This document shows, piece after piece, positions 27,789 through 40,440 of a stretch of DNA of 64,000 nucleotides. The stretch is from Microcebus murinus (lineage: Eukaryota; Chordata; Mammalia; Primates; Cheirogaleidae). How positions within the stretch are numbered: the first letter of the stretch is position 1; the number at the start of each line of letters is the position of its first letter. The notes beneath the pieces are model-generated. The model worked only from the letters and a program-made list of their open reading frames with translations, was not told the origin of the DNA and searched no databases. The DNA is taken from NCBI RefSeq assembly GCF_040939455.1, contig NC_134104.1, forward strand, positions 141,024,501-141,088,500, read 5' to 3'. A program made the position numbers and the translations under genes.

Positions 27789-27812
27789 CATCCATCTTGT
27801 CAGAAGTATCCT
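27789..27812 (-). CDS. CLASP2: CLASP2 24-nt microexon EDTSDKMD
   Basis: This is a 24-nt in-frame exon, too short to form a notable open frame alone. Joined to its neighbours it encodes EDTSDKMD. The acceptor is catcaaag and the donor gtaaga. I recall EDTSDKLD at this point in human CLASP2, so the match is nearly exact. Both ends are phase 1, so it can be skipped without changing the frame. It adds acidic and phosphorylatable residues to a basic linker. Confidence 0.88.
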
Positions 27813-28479
27813 CTTTGATGAAAGAGCAAGCAAAGAACAGAGGAAAACTTAGTATATTAGGGAAAAAAATGATTTTGTAATCCCTAGAAGACATTTAAAA
27901 AATTAAGACAGAATTCATAGCACAGGCATATATACTAAGCTTGTTTTCAATTAAAACACACAAGGAGATTACAAGATGATGTTCCTACCTGAAATAAAGA
28001 CTACACCTAATTTACTAAGTAGAGAATTAAAAAAAAAAAAATCAGTAATGAGTGTGATTTTCACTAACCTAGAGAGAGAAAAGTTTGTGAAGCCCATGTC
28101 CCAATCTTGGATCCTTGCCATCAGGCAAATCCTCTGGTTTGGTCTGCTGAGTTTCTCTCAGATAGTCACATTGCCTCACTTCTTTTCCTCTCTAGCCTCT
28201 AGTATACTCCAAAATTCCATCCTTTCCCTCTCATCATTATCCTCTGTTTACTGCCTTGTTACTTCCCCACCCACACCCTTTCTTAGAATTCTCAGGCCCT
28301 ATAAAACTTTACGCCTGGATAAATCTAACAACTCATTTTCTATACTCCACTACTTGAGGTACCCCAATAGAGAAAATTATACAACCATGAAGTCATGTAT
28401 ACTGACACTACTTAGAAACTGGGATAATTATCTGACTTGGCTTTTAGTGCCTGTCTGTGCAGAAAGGAGTTAACAATCA

Positions 28480-29060
28480 GGATTGACGTAGCTCTTAAGA
28501 AGCACCTGCTTATGAGTCTGGCCTCCTATAACTTAGGTTGGATGCTCCCCATGTTAATGATAAGGTTATTTTAAGTGTGTGTGGAGGGAAGTTGGGGGTA
28601 CTGAACTCTGCTACATCAGTTTGCCTAAATTTTTTGCGAACAGTATGATGGTCAACACTTTCTTTCTTTTTCAGAGTCTGGAATTCTGGTAATTGTGGCT
28701 GGTTATGAGAGCCTATGTTATTTCCTCTGTTCCCTGCCCCCTACCCTGGACTCTGAGTCATAAGCAAGCTTCCCTGGTCAGAAAACATTGTGAACAAGTT
28801 TCTTTGCTGCATTTATTTCATTGTTAGAGGAAGGAGCAGTTCCCCAACCCCACCTATGGGAGAAAGAACTTTAAAAGTCTTTACTTAGACCAGACTACGT
28901 CATAAGACTTTTTCCCTTGCTGAGCCTGTTGTATTATTCTTTCACTGTAATAAATCTCAGCCTGCCTCTGAGTCCTGTGAGTACTTTTAGCAAGTTCTCA
29001 AGTGTCTGAGTGGTTGTGGGAAATCCAAAAGAGTACCCCACTCTTGTACCCTCTTACTGG
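28480..29060 (+). mobile_element. Possible LTR, family unknown
   Basis: The segment ends with LTR-like order: 'ctttcactgtaataaatctc' (poly-A signal), 'gagtcctgtgagtacttttag' spacing and 'agtggttgtggga'. There is no matched partner and no internal viral genes, so this would be a diverged solo LTR. The 165-codon open frame just before it (27976-28473) shows no recognisable protein family. Confidence 0.4.
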
Positions 29061-30604
29061 CTATTCTAAACCTCAAGTTACCTCCTAGCACATGATTCTG
29101 AACTCTAAATCCTGGGGAGAAAGTCACAATAACCTCTCTCATCATACTCTTCTTAATGCCCAATGCCCTAAAATATCATATCTGAATTTGCCACCTCCTT
29201 CATTTTCTTCCGTTCCACCTCACTGAAACTGGTGACCCTTCTACATCCAAGGCTAACTCTGACTATGTTCTATATCCCATTCTTCATGCCTTCCATAGGA
29301 ACTTGGCCATGAATTATCTATCTCTTCTCATCATTGCACTTATAATTTTTCCCTCTCTACTCACTTATGACCTTACTATACAGACATATTTAACTCCTCC
29401 AATCATAAAAAACAAGTAAGTTCCTGAACCCTGAACCACAGATAATTCCTATAGTGCTCGTTTACCCCTTTTTCTTGACCATTAGACATAAGAATAATTT
29501 ATACAGATTCTCTTTCCAACTTCCTTAACCAATTAAAATTTGACTTCTGTGCACATGACCTTACTGAAACTATTTCTTTTCCATTCAAGCAATTCCACAA
29601 ACCTAGTTGTCAGAATAAATATTCATACATGTGTATATATACGTCAGGGTTTCCTTAACATAAATTCCTGTTTCCTACCACAGCAAGCTTATTCCTCAGG
29701 CTGAAGAGTAAACTTCAAAACACTCACAACATTCTTTTGCTACAAAAAATTCAGTACTTTAAAGAAAACAAAAACAAAAATCAGTGGTAACTGCTTTAAG
29801 GAATGTACTGAGTTTAACACTGATTACAGTAAGTATAATTCTCTACTGACTTCCAATCTAATCTTCAGCATAGATCCTTCTGAGTTCTATACCACTATAA
29901 CCCAACTGTCCACTGAACACTTTCAGTTTGAGGTCTTACAGGACTTCAAACTCAAAATTGATAAAACTTATCAAACTTTTAGCTGCTCATCCCTCAGTAA
30001 CTTAACAACAGACTGAAAGACTGAGTATAGGAGAATATACTCTGGATCCCTGGTACCCTGCAGGGTGGCTGGCAAAAACTAAGCACTCAAGTGTCTGCTG
30101 AAAAAGAATGGGACACTCCTTCTGATCCACACATGTTCAGCTATCATAAACGAGGCTTAAAGTAAGAGAAAACAGAGTATACCAGTAGCATGCATATAAG
30201 AAAGCTGCATAAGAGGGAGGCGGATGGGATGGGGTGGAGGGAGAAAATGAGAACATCTTTTAACCCCTGGAAAGAGGCACAGGTAGCTGATTGTTCCTGA
30301 GTGTGAACCTGGGCCAAAAGAAGAAAAGAGAAGGGGTGTGTGGGGGGTGGACCTCTCACTTCTATAACAAAACAAACATGTAATTCAAACCTTAAAGAAC
30401 CAAAAAAAGAAAAAGTCAATCTCATAGAACCATTATAGGCTCTCTTATAAAAAAAATGTTGCACATTGGCTTTCTAGTTCACATTTAAACACTTTAAATA
30501 TAATATTTTTTCTGGTAATAAAAATAATAGATATTCAATGTGATATATTTATTTTTAAGATACAAGATGAACAGCTTTCATTATTTTTCAGTTTTCTTCT
30601 CACT
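29061..30604. other. CLASP2 intron, nothing recognised
   Basis: Several short open frames occur on both strands, none with a recognisable protein family. Confidence 0.55.
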
Positions 30605-31461
30605 TTAAAAAATTCAGATATAATTCAGACAAACCATAATTTTTACCCTTTTATAGTATACAATTCAGTGTTTTTAATTTATTCACAGTGTTGTGTAATC
30701 CTTACTATCTAATTCCAGGACATTTTCATCATCTCCCAAAGAAATCCTGTACTCGTTAGCAGTCACTCTCTATTTCCTCCACTTCTAGCCCCTGGAAACA
30801 ACTATTTTCTCATTCTGTGGATCTCCCTACTCTAGCCATTTCATATATACAACTGGAATCATACAATATGTGGCTGTTTGTGTCTAATTTCATAATGATT
30901 TCAAGGCTGACCCATCTTATAGCATGCATTTTTATGTAATGTACTCTTTTTAAGGGCAGAATAATCCATTTCGTTATATGAACATACACCATTTTGATTA
31001 TCTACTCACTAGTTGATAGACATTTGGGTTGTTTCCACTTTTTGGCTACTGTGAATAATGCTGCTATGAACATTCATAAGTTTTTGTGAGGATATGTTTT
31101 CAGATTTTTTTGGTATATAGATGGTAATGGAATTGTTGGGTCATATGGTAACTCTATGTTTAACTTTTTGGGAAATTGTCAAACTGTTTCCAAAATGGCT
31201 ATCCCATTTTACATTCCCACCAGCAGTGTATGAGGCTTCCAATTTCTCCACATCCTTACCAGCATTTGTTATTGTCTGTCTTTTTGATTATTGCTATGCC
31301 AATGGCCATGAAATGGTTCCTCATTGTGCTTTTGATTTGTACTTCCCTAATGACTAATGATGTTAAATATCTTTTCATGTGTTTACCAGAAATCTGTATA
31401 TCTTCTTTGGAGAAACATCTATTCAAATCCTTTGTTCATTTTAAACATGGAGTTGTCTTTC

Positions 31462-31475
31462 TATTATTGAGTTCT
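31462..31475. repeat. Target-site duplication, left copy
   Basis: The 14-mer tattattgagttct is identical to 32931-32944 and borders the UBE2D3 retrocopy tail. Confidence 0.92.
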
Positions 31476-31505
31476 TTTTTTTTTTTTTCCATTGGTTTAT
31501 GCAAC

Positions 31506-31511
31506 TTTATT
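31506..31511 (-). terminator. AATAAA poly-A signal of the UBE2D3 retrocopy
   Basis: On the minus strand AATAAA sits about 17 nt before the A tail (CAATAAAGTTGC context). It is in sense orientation within a CLASP2 intron. Confidence 0.75.
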
Positions 31512-32314
31512 GAAGAAAAATAAATCAATTACTAGCAGAGCTATTAGCTGATCACTCATCCATTGACAACTTGCATCATTTATTCAGTGCTATATTAAAC
31601 AGTGTATTGGAAGATAGATTAACTAATAGCTCCAAGCCTCCTAACAATTTAAATGAAAATTACAAAATGTTTGAGACCCTATTTTGGAATACAAAGGGTG
31701 TTTGACTTCCAATTTCCATTCTCTGTAGAACAAGAACAGGTCATTCCTTTATTGACATGCATAAAATACATCACATTTTCTGTTCTGCTGATGCTATAAA
31801 TTCAATACCAATTCTCCAGCCACATCAGTTATGAGCATAAAGTATATCATGTAACCTCAAATCTCTAACAGTGGAAAAGGCTTAAATAAGAATGGATGCT
31901 GCTAGAATAATGCTGCTTCCTTGGATGTGACAACTGAGCATCCATCTCCCTCCCCCTCAGATGGTTTCTTCAGCATGTTAGAGCAGTGAGGAATGGTTTT
32001 AGTCTCATAACCAAATTAGAGTGAAGACATTGGTCACATAATACACATGCTCCATTTTTTAAAAAATTCTGAGTCTTGGGCAACTGTTCTCTTGTAACTA
32101 CTTTACAGTTTCTAAAAGCAGTTATTGTCCAAAGCTGGAAGAACTTAAGTCTTCTCAGATGAGCATGTGAATGAATGGAGGGAGGTAAACAAAAAATAAA
32201 ATTAAAAAAGATGAGGTCTGATAGGGGAGCAGCCGGATAAGAAAATCAAAAAAGGAACAGTAATTTAAAGTTTATTCCAGCTATAATGCAGGTTATTCTG
32301 ACTTTAAGGTAGCA

Positions 32315-32782
<468 letters not shown>

Positions 32783-32905
32783 TCACTGTCTCGGTGTGTG
32801 CTCGAAGGTCCGGCCAAAACTCTTGATTATCCGGGCGACGGGGAAGGATTGTCTCGTCTCACACCGGCTCTACCAGACACAGGCGCTTGGTATTGAGGAG
32901 GCGAA

Positions 32906-32915
32906 TCTCGCGAGA
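32906..32915. promoter_or_regulatory. TCTCGCGAGA palindrome in retrocopy 5' end
   Basis: A perfect TCTCGCGAGA palindrome lies about 15-25 nt from the 5' end of the retrocopy. This motif is a known element of CpG-island promoters of housekeeping genes. Here it was carried in by the transcribed 5' UTR. Activity at this site is inference. Confidence 0.5.
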
Positions 32916-32930
32916 ACCTCGTGGCTGGCT

Positions 32931-32944
32931 TATTATTGAGTTCT
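32931..32944. repeat. Target-site duplication, right copy
   Basis: The 14-mer tattattgagttct is identical to 31462-31475 and borders the 5' end of the retrocopy. LINE-1 sequence continues directly beyond it. Confidence 0.92.
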
Positions 32945-33054
32945 AAGTGTTATTTATATTACTAATATTTGGGATATAAGTCCCTAATCAAGTATACGAT
33001 TCACAAATATTTTCTCTTATTCTGTATTCCCTCCCTTCCTACCTCCCTCTCTTT

Positions 33055-33343
33055 CTTTCTGAGACAGGGTCTCACTCTGTTGCTTGGGTTAGAGTGTAGC
33101 AGCATCATCACAGGTCACAGCAACCTCAAACTCCTGGACTCAAGTGATCCTTTGCCTCAGCCTCCCTAGTACCTGGGTTACAGGAATATACCATTAAGGT
33201 CCATTAAGTTTTTTTTTTTTAGTTTTTGTAGAGAGGGGGTCTTATTATTGCCCAGGCTGGTCTCAAACTCCTGGCCTGAAGTGACCCTGCTGCCTCAGCC
33301 TCCCAAAGTGCTAGGATTACAGGCATAAGTCACCATACCCAGT
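33055..33343 (-). mobile_element. Alu SINE (older type) in LINE-1
   Basis: The plus strand runs gagacagggtctcactctgt to tcaccatacccagtc. LINE-1 resumes with cttttcactttcttgatggg. Confidence 0.9.
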
Positions 33344-33482
33344 CTCTTTTCACTTTCTTGATGGGGTCCTTTAAGCACAAAGTTTTAAATTTTAATGAAC
33401 TTATCCAATCTATCTTTTTTTTTGGGGGGTGCGGGGGCTGCTTGTGTGTTTGGTGTCCTATCTAAGAAACTACCATCTAAGG

Positions 33483-33673
33483 CAGGGGTCCTCAAACTTT
33501 TTAAACTGGGGGCCAGTTCGCTGTCACTCAGACCGTTGGAGGGCAGGACTATAGTTTTAAAAAAACTATGAACAAATTCCTATGCACACTGCACATATCT
33601 TATTTTGAAGTAAAAAAACAAATGGGCAAGAACACCTGCATGTGGCCCATAGGCCGTAGTTTGAGGACACCTG
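33483..33673. mobile_element. Nonautonomous hAT transposon, 191 bp
   Basis: The left terminus caggggtcctcaaac and right terminus gtttgaggacacctg form an inverted pair. The 8-bp flanks atctaagg (33475-33482) and gtctaagg (33674-33681) differ at one base. An 8-bp duplication and CAG...CTG ends are diagnostic of hAT elements. There is no transposase. It sits within the older LINE-1. Confidence 0.87.
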
Positions 33674-33740
33674 GTCTAAGGTCACTAAGATTTACACCCA
33701 TGTTTTCTTTTAGAAGTGTTACAGTTTTACCTCTTGCATT

Positions 33741-34420
33741 CATTCATTCATTCATTGAGACAGAGTCTCACTCTTTTTTTTTTGAGACACAGTCTCGCTT
33801 TGTTGTCCAGGCTAGAGTGAATGCTGTGGCGTCAGCCCAGCTCACAGCAACCTCAAACTCCTGGGCTCAAGCAATCCTGCTGCCTCAGCCTCCCGAGTAG
33901 CTGGGACTACAGGCATGCGCCACCATGCCCGGCTAATTTTTTCTATATATTAGTTGGCCAATTAATCTCTTTCTATTTATAGTAGAGACGGGGTCTCACT
34001 CTTGCTCAGGCTGGTTTCGAACTCCTGACCTCAAGCAATCCACCCGCCTCGGCCTCCCAGAGTGCTAGGATTATAGGCGTGAGCCACTGCGCCCAGCCGA
34101 GAGTCTCACTCTTGTCGGCCCAGCTAGAGTGCCGTGGCATCAGCCTAGCTCACAACAACCTCAAACTCCTGGGCTCAAGCGATCCTCCTGCCTCAGCCTC
34201 CCAAGTAGCTGGGACTACAGGCATGTGCTGCCATGCCTGGCTAATTTTTTCTATATGTTTTTAGTTGGCCAATTAATTTCTAGTTCTTTGGGTTTTTTTT
34301 ATAGTAGAGATGGGATCTCCCTCTTGCTCAGGCTGGTCTCGAACTCCTGAGCTCAAATGATCTACCTGCCTCAGCCTCCCCGAGTGCTAGGATTATAGGT
34401 ACGAGCTACCACGCTGGCTT
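33741..34420 (-). mobile_element. Alu split by a second Alu
   Basis: The outer Alu begins near cattgagacagagtctcact, breaks at 33775, and resumes at 34114 with gtcggcccagctagagtgcc. Approximate target repeats cctcttgcatt (33730-33740) and cctcttacatt (34421-34431) flank it in LINE-1 sequence. Confidence 0.88.
33776..34099 (-). mobile_element. Inner strepsirrhine-type Alu, nested
   Basis: This complete Alu has the 'attagttggccaattaatc' middle. The direct repeat agagtctcactctt lies at 33762-33775 and 34100-34113 and is made of outer-Alu sequence. Confidence 0.93.
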
Positions 34421-35599
34421 CCTCTTACATTTAGGTCTTCAATTCATTTTAAGTTTATGAGATAGGAGTCTAAATTAATTTTTTTGCATCCAGTTATTTC
34501 AGTACTATTTGTTGAAAAGACAATTCTCTCCCCATTGAATGGTCTTGGTACCCTTGTTGGAAATCAACTGACTATTAATGAATGTATTTATTTCTGAACT
34601 CTCAATTGTATTTCATTGGTCTATATGTCTATCCTTATACCAGTACCACAAAGACTTGATCACTGTAGATTAGAAGTTTTGAAATTGGGATTGTTTCACC
34701 TATTCTGGGTCCCTTGACTTTTCATTTGAATTTTAGGATCAGCTTGTCAATTTCTATAAAAAGCAAGTGGATATGGATTGAACTGAATCTGTACATCAAA
34801 TTGCTATTCTTTAAATAGTAACTCTAGTAACTATTTAGTTACTAGATAACTCTTTAAATCTATGAACCTGGGATGTCTTTCCATTTATTTAGGTCTTTAA
34901 TTTCTTTTAACAATGTGTTATAGTGTTCAGTGTACATGTCTTACTTACACTTCTTTTGTTATATTTATTCCTAAGTATTGTATTCTATTGTAATTGTAAT
35001 GATTTTCTTAATTTCATTTTTGGATTGTTCATTGTTAGTATTTAAAAATACAAGTGATATTGATCTTGTATCCTGTAACCTTGCTAAACTTGTTAATTAG
35101 CTTTAATATTTTGTGCTTTTTTGTAAATTCCTTAGGATTTTCTACATACAAGGTCATTTTTTTTTACAAATAAAGATAGTTTTTCTTCTTCCTTTCCAAT
35201 CTGGGTACCTTCTATTTCTTTTTCTTGCGTAATTGCCCTGGCTAAGACTTCTATGATAATGCTGAAGAGAAAGGGCAAGAGCAGATATCCTTATCTTGGT
35301 ATTGATCTTAGAGCAAAGTATCTAGTTTTTCATCATCAGGTTTAGCTGTGGGTGTTTCAAAGATGCTTTTTATCAGGTTGAGAAAGATCCCTTTTACTCC
35401 TAGTTTGTTAAGTATTTTTATCACAGAAGGGTGTCAAATTTTATCAAATGCTTTTTCTGCAGCTACTGAGATGATCATGTGGGTTTTGTCCTTTATTCTA
35501 TTAATACAGTGCATTATGTTGACTGGTTTCCATAAATAACTGTGCATTCCTGGAGATGTAATGTTTCTAAACAGAAAATTTTCTGAAAATTAAAAGCAG

Positions 35600-36560
35600 T
35601 AATCAATCCACTGTATCACTCCAGTCCTTCATCTATGTATAATTTTAATAGAAAGTGATGAAATTACCATACATTCTTTGGTAGTCTGTATCATTTGATC
35701 TTTGATGAAAATACGACTTATTAATGGCTGCATAGTATATACAAGACTATACCACAACTTAATTATTCCCTCTGTCACACATTGACTCTAATAACATGTT
35801 ATTAAAAACACAATGAATATTGTTTTTATTTCTTCATATAATGATTTAAACATTGGATTACTAGATCAAAATTCTGATCATTTAAATATGCTTCATGGGC
35901 ATTACTAAATCGCCACTCAGAAATAAGTGTCCCATCTTTAATTCACATCCACTCTGTTTGATAAAGCCCCTTTTAACACTTTCTTGACAACAGAGGGTAG
36001 CAACCTTAACTATCTTGTTGCGTTTATAGGTCTTTCAATTTGCATTTCTTTGATTACAACTAAGGTTCAACATTTATTCTGATGTTTATCGGCAATTTTG
36101 ATATATGCTTTTCTTGATATAGAAATTTTTCTAAAAAAATAAGCTCATCTTTTTCTCATAGGTTTAAAAAACTTCTTGACATTTTAATATTTTTGGTATT
36201 ATGTGGCAAAAGTTTTTTCCCTTTTAGTTTTGGTCACTTAATTTCATATTTTCACATTGTAAATTTAAATTCAAGAGACTTTTCCTTCATAGTTTCTTTG
36301 CTTTTATATTTAGAAATTCCTGCCCCAACCTGAGAGTAGATGAGTATTTACCCATGTTTTTATCAAGTTGCTTTATGCTATTAATATTTTAGATATCTAG
36401 AATATATTTTATGTGGTACATAACATGATTCTAACTTAATTTTATTCCAAATTATAAACCACGTGTCTGAACATCATTTATTGAACAATCTGTTCTTTTC
36501 TTGTGGTTACGAACGTAGCTGTGCCAATTTTATCACATACTACATTCATACCCACAATGT
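35600..36560 (-). mobile_element. Old, diverged LINE-1 fragments
   Basis: Antisense LINE-1-like phrases are scattered here: 'taatggctgcatagtata', 'ctttcaatttgcatttcttt' and 'cacgtgtctgaacatcattt'. The fragments are heavily decayed and boundaries are approximate. Confidence 0.55.
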
Positions 36561-36569
36561 CTGCACTTT

Positions 36570-36803
36570 TTACAAGTAGAGCATTCATTATCTGAAATGC
36601 TTGAGGCCACAATGGTTTGAATTTCAGGTTTTTTTGGATTTTGAAATATCTGCATTTATACTTACTGACTAAATATCTCTAATCTGAAAATCTGAAATCC
36701 AAAATGCTCTAATGATCATTTTCTTTGAGTGTCATGTCAGCACTCAAAAAGTTTGGGATTTTGGTGCATTTCAAATTTCTGGATTAAGAATGTTCAACCT
36801 GTA
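36570..36803. mobile_element. Tigger-type MITE (MER44-like)
   Basis: 'gcattcattatctgaaatgc' near the left and 'aatgttcaacctgta' at the right are the inverted ends. Internal 'aatctgaaatccaaaatgct' is typical. Confidence 0.72.
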
Positions 36804-37401
36804 TTGTATTCCAATGATTTGCCTGCTTAGTGTTCCACTAGTACTGGCTAAGAGAAAAAAAATGGAATGTGAAACAGAAATAAACACTATGGATAACCAG
36901 CCTCAAACTTTTAATTTGATGTACATAAAAACACCAAGCTCTGAATAGCTTTGAAATATATAATTAAGCTTCGATTAGACAGAGAAGAGTTTTGTAGTTC
37001 TCCCAGATTCCCAAAAGGCTTTTAAATTCCTGGTAAGAACAAAAGTAGGAGAAAGAGAACACGGATGCTAGATACAAGACCAATGCCCTTCCCAATTTCC
37101 CTTAGTAACCAGTGGCAGAATGTGGCAGAAGTGTAGTTATGAAAAATCTACGGGCGATCATGGAGTCAAGAATTGTTTCTTTGATCAAGGTGATGAAATG
37201 GAGGACAAGGGGAAAAGTGAAAACAAGACAGTTTAGATACCTCAAAACTATGTCCTCAGTATAGAATCACATTAAAACATTGAAACACATAGACTATCCT
37301 TAACTTGCAAGAATGAAACAGAAATGTTTAAGCCATATCAACTTGTTTTCACTGAGGCCAGGGAGAGAACACGGTACGATTTCCCATAATTAGTTGCTTA
37401 C

Positions 37402-37575
37402 CTAGTGATGCATAGGAACCTGGATTCAGGGCACCTGCACCTAACCGTCCACTTCGCACAGACTGCCCAGCAGCATGATGCGCCTTGGCACCGGCAGCAG
37501 CATTCACATCAATGTCACTTCGTGAACGCTGCAGACTTCCTGGAAGGGAACTGGCTTTGCTGCTGCCTGCTGATA
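37402..37575 (-). CDS. CLASP2: CLASP2 exon: linker, Ser/Ala-rich
   Basis: This 174-nt exon completes valine and encodes SAGSSKASSLPGSLQRSRSD, then IDVNAAAGAKAHHAAGQSVR and SGRLGAGALNPGSYASL, ending with one base of the next codon. It is low-complexity linker, rich in Ser, Ala, Gly and Arg. The acceptor is ttctatag and the donor gtaagc. It can splice in frame to any of the exons at 27789, 25760 or 23541, because all of them begin with two bases of a codon. Confidence 0.95.
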
Positions 37576-37738
37576 CTATAGAAGACAAAGCAAAGGTAAT
37601 CTATATTATTTAAATCACTGCACTCAGTATAAAAAGTATATAAACTTGACCATCATAAACTAATCCACAGTGACAAACGGTCAACAAGGAGGCAGTGGCC
37701 AAATGAATAATACTATAAAGTATCTTTTTTTAATTTCA

Positions 37739-38215
37739 AACTACTAAGGGGATACAAATGTTTCTGTTACCAGGATACCTTTTATAATGCTTAAGTTGGG
37801 ACTTTTAATGTGCCCACCACCTGAATAGTGTTCACTGTACCTGATAGGTAGGTTTTTACCGCTCCCTACCTCCCCCTCTGCTATCCCCCTTCTTGATTTC
37901 CAAAGACCTTTACATCTCTTTGTGCCCATGTGTGCCCATCGATTAGTTCCCAATTATTAGAGTACATATGGTATTTGTTTTCCATTCCAGAGACACTTCA
38001 CTTAGGACAATAGTCTCCAGTTCTGGAAAAGACATTATTTCATTTCTTTTTTATGGTTGAGTAGTACTCCACATTTTCTGAATCCACTCATGAACTGATG
38101 GGCAAAGATTCCACTTCTTTGCAATTGTGAGTTGTGCTGTAATAAACACTGGGGTGCAGCTGTCTTTTTTACCTTGTTTTCCTTTGGGTAAATAGCCAGT
38201 AGTGAGAATGCTGGA
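37739..38215 (-). mobile_element. LINE-1 3' end
   Basis: The plus strand opens ctaaggggatacaaatgttt and includes 'tttttatggttgagtagtac', 'tgaactgatgggcaaagatt' and 'tttgggtaaatagccagtag'. This is antisense LINE-1 3' UTR and end of ORF2, less diverged than the large copy at 30605. Confidence 0.82.
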
Positions 38216-38224
38216 TAGGACAGT

Positions 38225-38450
38225 ACTATAAAATATTTTAAAGTCAAAATGCCTCAGTTTCAATCCTGGCACAACCAAGTCTTCTTGAGCAATTTTCTCA
38301 ATATTTCTCTGCCTCATTTCCCTCTCCCATAAAATGGAAAAAATGACATTTGGACTACAAAATTCACAGGACTATTTTGTAAATGAAGAGATGATGTTTG
38401 TGACTGATTTATGAAAATGAAGCACTGTATAAGATGAACAGAAGGGAGTG
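38225..38450 (-). mobile_element. MIR SINE
   Basis: 'gcctcatttccctctcccat', 'aaaatggaaaaaatgac' and 'gcactgtataagatga' match MIR in reverse. Confidence 0.65.
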
Positions 38451-38668
38451 GTATTATTTTTTACTATCAGAAAAATGCAAGAAAAAACTAGTGTAGAAAT
38501 AGGGATATTCAGAAATTAATGTAGATTCTGCCCCCCTTATGCAATGCAAATTAAGTCATTAATGGTCTTTAGTTTTTCAGTTTTATAAAGGAGGAGTTTT
38601 ATAAATTATGAGTCATGATCTATTAATGGTTTGTAAGATCACTTGAATGGGTCATGAGCAGCATTTTA

Positions 38669-38987
38669 TTTATTTGAGACAGAGTCTCGCTTTGTTGCCC
38701 AGGCTAGAGTGAGTGCCGCGACATCAGCCTAACTCACAGCAACCTCAAACTCCTGGGCTCAAACAATCCTACTGCCTCAGCCTCCTGAGTAGCTGGGACT
38801 ACAGGCATGCGCCACCATGCCCGACTAATTTTTTCTATATATATTAGTTGGCCAATTAATTTCTTTCTATTTATAATATGGGGTCTCGCTCTTGCTCAGG
38901 CTGGTTTCGAACTCCTGACCTTGAGCGATGCTCCTGCCTCGCCTCCCAGATTGCTAGGATTACAGGCGTGAGCCACTGCGCCCGGCC
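38669..38987 (-). mobile_element. Strepsirrhine-type Alu with target duplication
   Basis: 'attagttggccaattaattt' middle and ending gccactgcgcccggcc. The perfect 16-bp repeat catgagcagcatttta lies at 38653-38668 and 38988-39003. It appears young. Confidence 0.95.
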
Positions 38988-39240
38988 CATGAGCAGCATT
39001 TTAAAGAAATGAAATAGAATAGAAAACAGATTCCACCAAAATAAGAGTAAAGTACTGCTACACAGAACTTTGGCTTATAAAATATATGCACACATGTATA
39101 CATACACAGGTACAGTGTGTATGGTGGTATTGAGTTATCAGGTAAAATGATTTTCTCACTGTGAAGTACATCAAAACAGTTTAAAGGCTACTACCTTAGA
39201 GCTAAAATAGGCTACAATTTTTATTTAAAAAGGGAATTAC

Positions 39241-39296
39241 CTCTTCCAGCCACAGTTGATGGATTTGCTGTAGACCATTTGGAAGAAAATGGGCGA
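39241..39296 (-). CDS. CLASP2: CLASP2 exon: linker
   Basis: This 56-nt exon completes asparagine and encodes RPFSSKWSTANPSTVAGR plus the first base of a valine codon. It is part of the unstructured serine-rich linker. The acceptor is accttccag and the donor gtaatt. The length is not a multiple of three, so skipping this exon alone would break the frame. Confidence 0.93.
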
Positions 39297-40276
39297 CTGG
39301 AAGGTAAAGAGAAATGCTTTTAGTAATAAGAAGACTTAATTTACCATTCTTCTGATAACAACTAATAAAATACTATAGGGTTTTGTGAAAAGTTGAGAAA
39401 TACTTCTAATTTTAACTTTCCTTTCACAAATCACTTTAGAATAGTTGTTCTCAAACATATGTCATCACATATTAATGGTGTCTCAATTAGCTATGAAGCA
39501 AAAATAAAATAACTGACAATGAAAAAAGACATGCAAGCTCTACAGAAGCAGGGATCAGGTTGCCTTTGTTCACTCTTGTCCTCACCACACATTATGGTGC
39601 CCACCAGAGAGGACTTAACAACAGCACTATCATCCACTTACATCCTGAGATATATTAACTTACAAGGAGAAAAAGGTAGTGTTATTACAAGCACATAGGT
39701 TAACAGCATAACCAAAGCCTCTCTCACCTAAGTCATATGGTTATGATCATCAACAATTCATGCAGTTATCACACAGGTATTACACTCCCTACACAGTGCT
39801 ATAGTATAACAGAAACAAGGCTAAGAACTACTGCTGAGGATAACATGTATAGTTAGAGAATGATGTTAGCCAAACATCTCTCATTATCTCAAGAACGCAC
39901 TATTTCCCTTAATATCTTTTTTGATTATTTATCTTTAATTACAATTGTATTCTGCAGCCCACTGACAAATAAAATAAAACATCTAAGTATGTAATGGGGT
40001 TCTGGAAAGTATATCTATAAGTTTTAAAAGTGGGAGGAAGAGAGAAGCAAAAACCACAAACAGGATGAATGCTAGGCTATTGAAAAATGGTCTTTTAAGT
40101 TATATTACCAAGTGGCAAATTTGAGACTGATTATTAAGCCCAACATTATATTATTTTTACAACTGTCCCCTAAAGTTGTCATCATCTTAGATGGAGATAG
40201 ACCACTTAAATGTTCACAGACTCTGAAGTTGTTTATATTTAAAGATGTTATACTAGAAAAAAATATCTTCTTTAGA

Positions 40277-40440
40277 TCCTTGCTACTCAAAGTATGGCCC
40301 ATAGACAAACAGCATTAATTATCACCTAGGAGCTTGCAATAAATGCAAAATCTCAGGCCCCACCTCAGAACTATTAAATCAGATTCTGCGTTTTAACAAG
40401 ATCTTCAGGTGATTCATGTACACTTTAAAGTTTGAGCATA
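40277..40440 (+). mobile_element. MER5-type hAT-Charlie element
   Basis: 'ctactcaaagtatggcccat', 'tcaggccccacctcagaact', 'cttcaggtgattcatgtaca' and 'ttaaagtttgagca' are in MER5A order. Confidence 0.8.

Noticed and set aside
27976..28473. 165-codon open frame on the plus strand, the longest in the window apart from low-complexity frames and the retrogene
   Set aside because: Antisense to CLASP2, no recognisable family, no splice-linked partner, and it abuts LTR-like sequence. Length alone in a 64-kb window is not evidence.
30144..30464. 106-codon minus-strand frame
   Set aside because: No family match, no splice sites that would fit the CLASP2 frame, and no conservation signal that can be seen from one sequence.
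31121..31523. Plus-strand frames over the LINE-1
   Set aside because: They read the non-coding strand of a decayed LINE-1 ORF2.
33568..34350. Plus-strand open frames with phrases such as [19 protein letters not shown]
   Set aside because: This peptide pattern is the usual translation of antisense Alu sequence, not a gene.
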